This document shows positions 1 through 5,697 of a DNA stretch of 6,379 nt, in pieces (the first letter of the stretch is position 1; the number at the start of each line of letters is the position of its first letter). This DNA is from Microcaldota archaeon (GTDB lineage: Archaea > Micrarchaeota > Micrarchaeia > Micrarchaeales > CABMGC01), in the NCBI GenBank assembly GCA_021850955.1, contig JAJZKH010000044.1:1-6379 (forward strand). Reading direction: 5' to 3'. Made by a program: the position numbers and the translations under genes. The notes below the pieces were generated by a model. That model was given only the letters and a program-made list of their open reading frames with translations. It was not told where the DNA came from and did no database searches.

Positions 1-248
1 GAGGCTGCAAGATAATCAGAACCTTTTATTGTATCATATGCATGCAGCGTTTCTGAATCAAACTTATTTTCAGGATATAATACTCCGGATATTCCGCCTT
101 CTGCAGAAACCGAATGACTTCTCATTGCATGTAACTTCGAAATAACCGCAATCTTTAGATTTTTATTCTGTTCTAATGCGTGTATTGCTGTTGTAAAACC
201 AGCTATCCCACTGCCTAAAATTAATAAATCATACTCAAATATTTCCAT
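1..248 (-). CDS. sdhA: Succinate dehydrogenase/fumarate reductase flavoprotein subunit, N-terminal part (cut by left edge)
   Basis: Reading leftward from the ATG at 248-246 gives 82 residues before the window ends. The N-terminus is a Rossmann-type FAD-binding fold: hydrophobic strand DLLILGSGIAG with Gly12, Gly14 and Gly17. It is followed by MRSHSVSAEGGISG, in which His45 matches the histidine that binds FAD covalently in SdhA/FrdA, and by HAYDTIKGSDYLA, which matches the family block HxYDTVKGSDxL. The family is the catalytic subunit of membrane complex II: it interconverts succinate and fumarate and passes electrons through iron-sulfur clusters to quinone. The covalent-flavin histidine favours SdhA/FrdA over L-aspartate oxidase, which lacks it. 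Direction (dehydrogenase or reductase) cannot be told from this fragment. The rest of the protein, and any sdhB/C/D genes, lie beyond the left edge. It is transcribed divergently from the secretion ATPase gene. Upstream of the ATG only a weak AGGT is seen. Confidence 0.9.
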   Translation of the reverse strand, partial: MEIFEYDLLILGSGIAGFTTAIHALEQNKNLKIAVISKLHAMRSHSVSAEGGISGVLYPENKFDSETLHAYDTIKGSDYLAA

Positions 249-259
249 TATACCTATAT

Positions 260-304
260 TATCAATAAGCAACAAAGGTTAAAAATATAATGGTGTTATT
301 GATA
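260..304. repeat. 9-bp inverted repeat in the divergent promoter region
   Basis: TATCAATAA at 260-268 is repeated in inverted orientation as TTATTGATA at 296-304, with 27 bases between the arms. The arms flank the proposed sdhA TATA box and sit between the two divergent genes, a position where a regulator could bind. The spacing is large for a simple dimeric operator, and AT-rich DNA gives such matches by chance, so function is unproven. Confidence 0.3.
279..290 (-). promoter_or_regulatory. Probable TATA box for sdhA
   Basis: On the minus strand this reads TTATATTTTTAA and ends about 30 bases upstream of the sdhA ATG at 248. Archaeal TATA boxes lie about 25 bases before the transcription start, so the transcript would begin around 250-257 with little or no leader. 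An alternative AT-rich stretch (GATAATATA, nearer the gene) is too close to the ATG. This is assigned from position and composition in a very AT-rich region, so it is only probable. Confidence 0.4.
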
Positions 305-318
305 TACATATATGTTGA

Positions 319-334
319 ATTAAATATTAATATT
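319..334 (+). promoter_or_regulatory. Probable TATA box for the ATPase-proline dehydrogenase-hydrolase operon
   Basis: The stretch ATTAAATATTAATATT lies 14-29 bases before the ATG at 348 and contains a perfect 12-base palindrome, AATATTAATATT, at 323-334. With the usual archaeal spacing of about 25 bases from TATA box to transcription start, the transcript would begin at or next to the ATG, that is, leaderless. No Shine-Dalgarno precedes the ATG (the bases are AAAAAGTGTTTTT), which agrees. A second AT-rich candidate, ATATACATATAT at 302-313, would give a leader of roughly 10-20 bases. Confidence 0.4.
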
Positions 335-347
335 AAAAAGTGTTTTT

Positions 348-1655
348 ATGATGGATGACGATACCTTTTTTAACTTCGAAGATGAAGTACTAAATACGCT
401 TGCAACAAAACTTAGCGGTTTCCAAACTGAACATGATATAACTGGCATAATAGAGAAAACAGCAAAAATAATAGACCCTGAAATATCTAAAGAAGATATA
501 GCAAGACTACTTAAAGATGCAGATGATTTTTATCCAATATCAAAGTACATAGATAATGATACCGTTGAAGATGTGATGGTTAATAACACAAATAATATTT
601 TCATTTATGATACTGAAAAGGGTGCAACAAAGGTTCCAGAGGTAATAAGCGATAAAAGAAAACTAGAGCGTCTTGTTAGAAAGTTTAAAATGTATGCCAC
701 TACCGTAGCTGCAAATAAAAATATCTATGACGTACACCTACCTAACAAGTCAAGGGTCAATATAGTTGAATCCCCTCTAGGTGCTGATATAACCATAAGA
801 AATTTTAAAACAAAAGCATTAAGTATAATAGATTTAATAAACATTGGAGAAATGAGTTATAATATGGCAGGGAGATTTTGGCTATATGCAGAAGGCCTTA
901 AAATCAGGCCTGCAAATCTTCTTATAGCAGGGATGCCAGCTGCAGGAAAAACAACATTGCTCAATTCAATGTTTAGTTTTTTTAGACCAGAGCAGAGAAT
1001 AGTTACTATTGAGGATACTTACGAGTTAAATACCGAAACACAAGAAAACTGCGTAAGACTTGAAACTAGCACCGATATAAGTTTGGAGGAGCTTGTTCAA
1101 AATGCACTTAGAATGAGGCCAGATATGCTTATTGTCGGAGAGGTACGAGGTAAGGAAGCTAAGGACATGATGACCGCAATGAACATTGGGAAAATATCAA
1201 TGAGTACTATACACGCAAGTACTGCAAGAGATGTTATAACAAGATTGGAGCACACACCAATGAATGTTGAGAAAGATATTATACCATTGATAGATGCGAT
1301 AGTTATGGTTTCACAAATAAATATAGATGGTAAATTTACAAGAAAAATAACCCAGATCTCTGAAATATCCGGAATTGAGACTCAAGTTCTTTTATCTGAT
1401 CTTTATAGATATGATTATAAAACCAGAAAAGGTTCAGATATACTTCCAAGCGTTACATATAGGGATACACTTGCAAGTCTAACGGGACTTCCACCAAGTG
1501 AAATAGTAAGAGAAGAAAGGAGAAGATCGATAGTACTAGAAGCTATGAACAAGAAAGGTATACGCAATCTGACTCAAATAAATGAGTTTTGCAGGGAGTA
1601 TTATGACAATCCTAATAGAGCTATGGCAAAGTTGGAAATAGCAGAAACTGTGTAA
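348..1655 (+). CDS. Type II/IV secretion system ATPase (archaeal pilus/archaellum assembly type)
   Basis: This is a cytoplasmic hexameric ATPase of the GspE/PilB/FlaI/VirB11 superfamily, which powers assembly or secretion at a membrane platform protein. All nucleotide motifs are present in order: Walker A GMPAAGKTT (residues 195-203, Lys201), Asp box VTIEDTYEL (219-227), Walker B LIVGEVRG (261-268, Glu265) and His box STIHAS (286-291, His289). Before them lies the basic domain NIYDVHLPNKSRVNI, and LGADITIRNF (144-153) matches the substrate-side arginine region. The C-terminal segment, with a YRD...LTGLPPSEIV block and a final REYYDNP, resembles archaeal FlaI/GspE2-like proteins. At 435 residues it is shorter than FlaI (about 500), mainly at the N-terminus. 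The ATG at 348 is followed by a second in-frame ATG at 351. A proline dehydrogenase gene starts 2 bases after the stop, and no pilin, prepilin peptidase or TadC/FlaJ-like membrane gene is in the window. The exact machine served (adhesion pilus, archaellum or secretion) is therefore unknown. Confidence 0.92.
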   Translation: MMDDDTFFNFEDEVLNTLATKLSGFQTEHDITGIIEKTAKIIDPEISKEDIARLLKDADDFYPISKYIDNDTVEDVMVNNTNNIFIYDTEKGATKVPEVISDKRKLERLVRKFKMYATTVAANKNIYDVHLPNKSRVNIVESPLGADITIRNFKTKALSIIDLINIGEMSYNMAGRFWLYAEGLKIRPANLLIAGMPAAGKTTLLNSMFSFFRPEQRIVTIEDTYELNTETQENCVRLETSTDISLEELVQNALRMRPDMLIVGEVRGKEAKDMMTAMNIGKISMSTIHASTARDVITRLEHTPMNVEKDIIPLIDAIVMVSQINIDGKFTRKITQISEISGIETQVLLSDLYRYDYKTRKGSDILPSVTYRDTLASLTGLPPSEIVREERRRSIVLEAMNKKGIRNLTQINEFCREYYDNPNRAMAKLEIAETV

Positions 1656-1657
1656 TC

Positions 1658-2497
1658 ATGTATCTAGCACAAAAAATATTTGCTGGTAGGTGGATAGCTG
1701 GACCAGATGAAAAAAGTGCTATATCTATAGGCAAAAAATTATCGGCATTAAAAATAAAACCTATTTTTAATTATCTAGGAGAAGAATTATCGGATAAAAA
1801 AAACGTAACTGAAACTGTAGATACATATCTAAAACTTCTTGATCTTATAAAAAAAGACAATATAACTTGCTCAATCTCAATAAAGCCTACTCAGATAGGC
1901 TCTTTAATAAGTAAAAACGAGTTGGAGGAAAATTATGCTAAATTAATAAAAAAAGCAAAGAAATTAAATGTCTTCACATGGCTAGATATGGAATCTTATG
2001 AAAGTGTTGATAGCACAATCTCTCTTTATTTAAATTTAGATAATAACTCTCATGCTGGAATATGTCTTCAATCATATCTTAGGCGTACTATAAAAGATGC
2101 ACAAAAAATAACAAAAAATGATGGTATAATAAGACTTGTCAAGGGTGCATATTCGGAGTCAAAAGACATATCCTATAACAGAACAGATTCTACTGTAAAT
2201 TATCTTCAAATAATGAAATATCTTTTTAAGAATTCACAAAATTTTATGCTTGCAACTCATGATCTAAACATAATAAAAACCTCCTTTTACTTTTCAAGGC
2301 TATACAAAAAAATGCCAGATTATGCTATGCTTTATGGCATACGTAATAAATTAGCTCTAAAACTTGCTAAAAACCATAATATGTATTTGTATGTTCCATT
2401 TGGTACAAGTTGGTTAAGTTATTCGTATAGAAGACTGCGTGAATCTAGCAATTTAATGCTATTACTTAGATCATTATTAGATAATCAAAAAATTTGA
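1658..2497 (+). CDS. putA: Proline dehydrogenase (monofunctional, FAD-dependent)
   Basis: The family oxidises L-proline to pyrroline-5-carboxylate with FAD, usually passing electrons to membrane quinone. The 279 residues cover the whole (beta/alpha)8 barrel and little else: AGRWIAGP (9-16) near the start, NYLGEE (38-43), SIKPTQIG (74-81), WLDME (108-112), LQSYLRRT (137-144), RLVKGAYSE (159-167), ATHD (199-202), MLYGIRN (224-230) and the closing YVPFGTSW...YSYRRLRE (245-262). Arg258, Arg259 and Glu262 match the substrate-binding RRxxE of PutA/PRODH, and Tyr255 matches the active-site tyrosine three residues before it. It lacks the N-terminal helices of Thermus-type enzymes and any P5C dehydrogenase or DNA-binding domain, so it is not bifunctional PutA. 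No partner P5C dehydrogenase gene is visible. It starts 2 bases after the ATPase stop with no Shine-Dalgarno, so it is probably translated by coupling. The hydrolase gene follows. Confidence 0.93.
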   Translation: MYLAQKIFAGRWIAGPDEKSAISIGKKLSALKIKPIFNYLGEELSDKKNVTETVDTYLKLLDLIKKDNITCSISIKPTQIGSLISKNELEENYAKLIKKAKKLNVFTWLDMESYESVDSTISLYLNLDNNSHAGICLQSYLRRTIKDAQKITKNDGIIRLVKGAYSESKDISYNRTDSTVNYLQIMKYLFKNSQNFMLATHDLNIIKTSFYFSRLYKKMPDYAMLYGIRNKLALKLAKNHNMYLYVPFGTSWLSYSYRRLRESSNLMLLLRSLLDNQKI

Positions 2498-2503
2498 GTT
2501 TTC

Positions 2504-3271
2504 TTGGCTGGTAGGATGATACTTTTTTCTGATTTACAAAATAAAAAAATAAAGACTGCACTAGGAACTATTAATTATCGCATACATTATGCATCTAAAA
2601 ATACAGATAATGTTCTTGTTTTGATTCATGGTCTTGCGGCTAGCGGGAAAAGTTGGACTCGTTTTGTAGAACAACTTCCAGATACATTTACAATAATAAT
2701 ACCTGACTTATTAGGTCATGGCGATTCAGATGCTCCAAAAATAGATTATCATGTTAGCCTTCAAGAAGAAATAGTAAAAAATATTCTGGAAAATGAACAA
2801 ATTAAAAAATACTCTATAATGGGACACTCTTATGGTGGTTGGATAGCTGCATTATTAGCAAGGTCAAATCCAATGATAACTGCCTTAATACTTGAAGATG
2901 CTGGTGGACTTAAAGGTTTTTTTGATGAAGTTGTAGGTACTAAAAAAAGAGAGCAATATAAAAAAGAACTTCTTAAAAAAGCATTGCAAATCAATGCCAA
3001 TGAATATGTAGTTAAAAGCATAATAGAGGATGAATTTAGCTCTAGTCAGATCACTGAAAATGATCTTCAAAGTATAACTGCGCCTACATTAATAATCTGG
3101 GGCGATGACGATAATATTATAGATAAAAAATTTGCTTATATCTTTAAAAAATATATTCCTAATTGCTCAGTTAAAATAATAAAAAATTCGAAACATACTT
3201 CGCATTATTCAAATCCTAAAGAAACTCGAGATGTTATAGTCAATTTTTTAGAGTTACTAATTAAAAGATAA
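2504..3271 (+). CDS. Alpha/beta-fold hydrolase, substrate unknown
   Basis: This is a 255-residue alpha/beta hydrolase with a complete catalytic set: HG at the oxyanion loop (His42-Gly43 in LVLIHGLAASG), PDLLGHGDSD (67-76), nucleophile elbow MGHSYGG (106-112, Ser109), acid Asp203 in IIWGDDDNI, and probable catalytic His231 in NSKHTSHYSNP, placed seven residues before Pro238 as in the family pattern GHxxxxExP. A small helical lid lies between about residues 133 and 190. There is no signal peptide, so it should be cytoplasmic. It could be an esterase, C-C bond hydrolase or thioesterase-like enzyme. The HGGPG and GGSWG motifs of proline iminopeptidase are absent, so the nearby proline dehydrogenase does not make it that enzyme. 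The TTG at 2504 gives the longest frame. An ATG at 2516 (residue 5) is equally plausible and neither has a well-placed Shine-Dalgarno. It is last in the apparent operon and its 3' end overlaps the convergent radical SAM gene by 11 bases. Confidence 0.88.
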   Translation: MAGRMILFSDLQNKKIKTALGTINYRIHYASKNTDNVLVLIHGLAASGKSWTRFVEQLPDTFTIIIPDLLGHGDSDAPKIDYHVSLQEEIVKNILENEQIKKYSIMGHSYGGWIAALLARSNPMITALILEDAGGLKGFFDEVVGTKKREQYKKELLKKALQINANEYVVKSIIEDEFSSSQITENDLQSITAPTLIIWGDDDNIIDKKFAYIFKKYIPNCSVKIIKNSKHTSHYSNPKETRDVIVNFLELLIKR

Positions 3272-4322
3272 AACTTTTTATATCTCCTACTATGCTCTGA
3301 TATGCCTCACACGCCGTCCAACACGTTGGCTCTTTTCCTTCCTTAACTATCTTTCTAACTTCTTCAGCATCAATATTATGCCACATCTTTTTCAAAGAGT
3401 ATCCATACTCTCTTATATTTCCAATTTTTCTGCCCCACATTATTGATGGATAAACATTTCCATAACTATCCATAAACAAAGACGCATCAAGACTTTTACT
3501 TTTCATAGGTGATTTTTCAGTTTTAACATACTTTACCAAATTTTTTAAGAATATATTTTCTATTATAGGTATTGCACCAACCTCAAATTGTCTTTTCTTT
3601 ATTAGAAAATTTATTTCATTTTCCATTTCATTTTTCTCTGCTCTAATATCCATCTCACCATTTTTATAATAGCTATCTGATATTTGGCCTACGTTTACAT
3701 GAAAATTATTATAACTCACCCATGGTAGCTCGGCCTTAACAGCTTCATATGTTTTTTCAAGCATTCCTTGGTTGAACTTGCTCATAGTATATCCAAAAAC
3801 AAAAAATAGGCTTTTGTATTGTTTTTGTAGTTCATTAAGCCTTCTTCCCATATCAATTACTTTATCAAAATTCCCTGGAACTCCCCTTATTTTATCATGC
3901 AGTTCTCTATACCCATCTAGACTAAGAGTTATAGAAACCTTAGGTATTCCTAATTCTAGTATCTGCTTTAACTTTTCTATTACCATATCATGATTACATA
4001 AGGAGTTGGTTGGCATTGTCAAAACAAAGAGATCTTTTGAGGTATCTTTAAAAGCACGCACTATCTCTACAATATCTTTTCTTAAGAAAGGTTCCCCTCC
4101 AGTTATCTCTATCCACTTAAAGTAATTGTTTTTTCTTGCAAAATCTCTTATCTCTTCGATATCAAGCTCTCCAGTTGGTTTTATCTGCCATATATTGCAT
4201 GTTATGCATCTGGACTGGCACCAATAAGAAATTGAAAATGTCAATTTGTAAGGGTGATCTAACTGGCCTATATTATTTCTAAGTGCAGTCAATCCTATTT
4301 TAGCCATTTTTGTTACTGACAT
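3261..4322 (-). CDS. Radical SAM protein with SPASM-like C-terminal region
   Basis: The family binds a 4Fe-4S cluster and cleaves S-adenosylmethionine to start radical chemistry. The N-terminal half holds CQSRCITC (Cys35, Cys39, Cys42, the CxxxCxxC cluster ligands), the SAM-binding ITGGEPFLR (73-81) and SLDGYRELHDKIRG (134-147), typical of the MoaA/NifB/PqqE group. Its C-terminal third has the layout of a SPASM/twitch domain: DSYGNVYPS, then KIGNIREYGYSLKKMW (299-314). However, the usual cysteine after VYP is Ser293, and only Cys334 and Cys338 (in PTCWTACEAY) remain as candidate extra ligands. The substrate cannot be named. Peptide, lipid and cofactor modification are all possible. The ATG at 4322 has no clear Shine-Dalgarno and sits about 28 bases from a TATA-like core, suggesting a leaderless message; a second ATG at 4307 is the alternative. 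It is divergent from the phosphatase-glycosyltransferase pair and overlaps the hydrolase end by 11 bases. Confidence 0.9.
   Translation of the reverse strand: MSVTKMAKIGLTALRNNIGQLDHPYKLTFSISYWCQSRCITCNIWQIKPTGELDIEEIRDFARKNNYFKWIEITGGEPFLRKDIVEIVRAFKDTSKDLFVLTMPTNSLCNHDMVIEKLKQILELGIPKVSITLSLDGYRELHDKIRGVPGNFDKVIDMGRRLNELQKQYKSLFFVFGYTMSKFNQGMLEKTYEAVKAELPWVSYNNFHVNVGQISDSYYKNGEMDIRAEKNEMENEINFLIKKRQFEVGAIPIIENIFLKNLVKYVKTEKSPMKSKSLDASLFMDSYGNVYPSIMWGRKIGNIREYGYSLKKMWHNIDAEEVRKIVKEGKEPTCWTACEAYQSIVGDIKSFIF
3271..3287 (+). terminator. Possible T-tract terminator after the hydrolase
   Basis: Just past the hydrolase stop the + strand reads AAAACTTTTTATATCTCC, a short T-run of the kind that can end archaeal transcription without a hairpin. 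It lies inside the C-terminal coding end of the opposing radical SAM gene. Such runs are common in this AT-rich DNA, so support is weak. Confidence 0.2.
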
Positions 4323-4345
4323 AGATACACTTTAATACTCTTCGT

Positions 4346-4358
4346 TATTATAATTATG
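4346..4358. promoter_or_regulatory. Shared AT-rich promoter core between the radical SAM and phosphatase genes
   Basis: The stretch TATTATAATTATG contains the perfect 8-base palindrome ATTATAAT (4347-4354), so it can be read as a TATA box on either strand. Measured from its centre, the radical SAM ATG is 28 bases to the left, which suits a leaderless message. On the right, a start of transcription near 4375-4378 would leave the Shine-Dalgarno at 4385-4391 and the TTG at 4395 inside the message. A second candidate for the rightward gene is TTTATATT at 4368-4375, but that would start transcription too close to the TTG. Confidence 0.4.
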
Positions 4359-4384
4359 CATACTTGATTTATATTGGTTACGGT

Positions 4385-4391
4385 AGGTGAT
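4385..4391 (+). promoter_or_regulatory. Strong Shine-Dalgarno AGGTGAT that decides the phosphatase start
   Basis: AGGTGAT is complementary to the conserved archaeal 16S rRNA tail (AUCACCU) over all seven bases. It lies three bases before the TTG at 4395, which puts the AGG at the usual distance from a start codon. It points to TTG 4395 rather than the in-frame TTG at 4374 as the phosphatase start. Confidence 0.65.
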
Positions 4392-4394
4392 TTA

Positions 4395-4997
4395 TTGTCA
4401 TTAATAATCTTAGTAAGGCACGGAGAAAGTGAAGGCAATATTATCCATATTCTTTCTGATTATCTGAATAAGTATCCTCTTACTCCTGCTGGTATATCTC
4501 AGGCAACTGCAACGGCAAATGAACTTAAAAAATTAAAGATTACTGATTTTTTCACCAGTCCTATACTTAGGACAAGGCAAACATCCGATATTATAAAAAG
4601 CAAGATAAACATAAAACCTAAAATAGAGATTGATTTAATCGAACGTCGTTTTAAAAAAATGCGTAATTCTATTGTGACAGATAATTCATGGAAGCTCTCA
4701 GCAAAAAACAAGATAGAACCTTTTGAGTCTTTACAAAAAAGAATGGTATCTTTTATAAACAAGAACTCTGGAAAAGATGTAATCTTGGGAGTTACCCATC
4801 ATGATCCAATTGTAGCTACAATCTCTTATGCAGTAAACTCCGATGAATTTGGGAGTTTTTCTTTCAGGCCTACTTACGCAAGCATAACTGTATTTGAAAC
4901 ATTTGGCAATAGAATAAAACTTATATTAAGTGGTGTTCCATATCTTACTGAAGATATGCTTAAGAAAATACCTAGAAAATACTTGAGGATTGAATGA
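4395..4997 (+). CDS. Histidine phosphatase family protein (phosphoglycerate mutase-like)
   Basis: The 200-residue product (from TTG 4395) begins MSLIILVRHGESEGN, the family signature with the phosphorylated His9 in RHG. It also has SPILRTRQT (residues 55-63, Arg59, the phosphate-pocket arginine), LIERRFKKM (81-89, with the Glu83 acid position) and VTHHDPI (133-139), in which His135 fits the second catalytic histidine. These enzymes move or remove phosphate through a phosphohistidine. Members include cofactor-dependent phosphoglycerate mutase and many broad phosphatases. At 200 residues, and without the typical mutase loops, a phosphatase role is more likely than a glycolytic mutase, but the substrate is unknown. 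An in-frame TTG at 4374 would add seven residues (to 207), but the Shine-Dalgarno and the family's usual N-terminus favour 4395. Its stop overlaps the glycosyltransferase start in ATGA, so the two are translationally coupled. Confidence 0.87.
   Translation: MSLIILVRHGESEGNIIHILSDYLNKYPLTPAGISQATATANELKKLKITDFFTSPILRTRQTSDIIKSKINIKPKIEIDLIERRFKKMRNSIVTDNSWKLSAKNKIEPFESLQKRMVSFINKNSGKDVILGVTHHDPIVATISYAVNSDEFGSFSFRPTYASITVFETFGNRIKLILSGVPYLTEDMLKKIPRKYLRIE
4985..4988 (+). promoter_or_regulatory. Shine-Dalgarno GAGG for the glycosyltransferase
   Basis: GAGG lies five bases before the ATG at 4994, inside the last codons of the phosphatase gene. Together with the ATGA stop/start overlap it supports re-initiation and confirms the ATG at 4994 as the start. 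Confidence 0.55.
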
Positions 4998-5668
4998 AAA
5001 AAATAGAAATCTCAATAATAATACCTACTCTAAATGAAGAAGAAAATATAGAACGAGTAATCAAAAGCATAAAAAAAATATTATCCTCTCAATCATATGA
5101 GATAATAGTCGTAGACGGCTATTCTTCAGATAATACAGTAAAAAAAGCAATAGAAAATGGGGCAATAGTGATTTATGATAAAAAAGGGAAAGGTTCTGCT
5201 TTAAGGAAGGGTTTTGATAAGGCGAAAGGCGATATACTAATATCTATGGATGCGGATCTTTCTAATGATCCAAAAGAACTTTATCTTATAATAGACAGCA
5301 TAAAAATAGGATATGATATCTGTATGGGATCACGTTTTATAACCGGCGGCGGAACTGAGGATATGCCGTATTTTAGGAAGTTTGGCAATAGATTTTTTGT
5401 ATTGCTTGTTAATCTATTTTTTGGTTCTCATTACTCTGATTTATGTTATGGATATCGCGGTTTTAGAAAGAAAATAATAAAGGATCTCAACCTAAAGGAA
5501 GATAGATTTGCCATAGAAACTGAGATAAACATAAACGCAGCAAAAAAACATATGAAGGTCATTGAGATACCAAGTGTCGAAAAGAAAAGAGATACTGGAA
5601 CTGGCAAGTTAAGAACCTTTTCTGATGGTTATAATATATTTAAAACTATATTAAAAAATAGACTATAA
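4994..5668 (+). CDS. Family 2 glycosyltransferase, dolichyl-phosphate mannose/glucose synthase-like
   Basis: This is a GT-A fold transferase of the DPM1/AglD/AglJ kind, which passes a sugar from a nucleotide donor, often to dolichyl phosphate on the cytoplasmic face of the membrane. Motifs: SIIIPTLNEEENI (residues 7-19), VVDGYSSDNT (39-48, Asp41), GKGSALRKGFDKAKGD (65-80), the metal-binding DxD in MDADLSNDP (85-93, Asp86 and Asp88), MGSRF (111-115), the SDLCYGYRGFRK block (148-159) and FAIETEI (172-178). At 224 residues it is just the catalytic domain. No C-terminal transmembrane helices or GtrA-like domain follow, so it would be a soluble or peripheral enzyme. The donor sugar and acceptor are not readable from sequence; a role in archaeal N-glycosylation or glycolipid synthesis is an inference from family. 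It overlaps the phosphatase stop by four bases (ATGA) and ends seven bases before the convergent NAD kinase. Confidence 0.9.
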   Translation: MKKIEISIIIPTLNEEENIERVIKSIKKILSSQSYEIIVVDGYSSDNTVKKAIENGAIVIYDKKGKGSALRKGFDKAKGDILISMDADLSNDPKELYLIIDSIKIGYDICMGSRFITGGGTEDMPYFRKFGNRFFVLLVNLFFGSHYSDLCYGYRGFRKKIIKDLNLKEDRFAIETEININAAKKHMKVIEIPSVEKKRDTGTGKLRTFSDGYNIFKTILKNRL

Positions 5669-5697
5669 TTTTCTATTAGTTTATTTTCTTAAGTTTT
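5669..5697 (+). terminator. T-rich terminator-like stretch after the glycosyltransferase
   Basis: Downstream of the glycosyltransferase stop the + strand carries successive T-runs (TTTTCT, TTTATTTTCTT, TTTTCG), as in archaeal T-tract terminators without a hairpin. The stretch spans the seven-base gap and the last codons of the opposing NAD kinase. No stem-loop was seen. Confidence 0.3.

Noticed and set aside
1682..2515. GCTGGTAGG occurs at 1682-1690 and again at 2507-2515, coding Ala-Gly-Arg both times
   Set aside because: A single 9-base match between two coding starts, with no longer similarity around it, is best explained as coincidence.
2830..3070. Two minus-strand open frames of about 60 codons inside the hydrolase gene
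   Set aside because: They are antisense to a gene with a full catalytic set, their products are low-complexity hydrophobic strings with no family motif, and they have no promoter or ribosome site.
2504..3271. Proline iminopeptidase as the hydrolase's identity, suggested by the neighbouring proline dehydrogenase
   Set aside because: The family's HGGPG oxyanion motif and GGSWG nucleophile elbow are absent; the sequence has HGLAASG and GHSYGG instead.
3772..3993. Plus-strand open frame inside the radical SAM gene
   Set aside because: It is antisense to a well-supported gene, and its Leu/Ser/Ile-rich product is what the complement of AT-rich coding sequence gives.
4499..4762. Minus-strand open frame of 87 codons inside the phosphatase gene, resembling a membrane protein
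   Set aside because: It is fully inside a gene with conserved histidine phosphatase motifs; its hydrophobicity comes from complementing Lys/Asn-rich codons.
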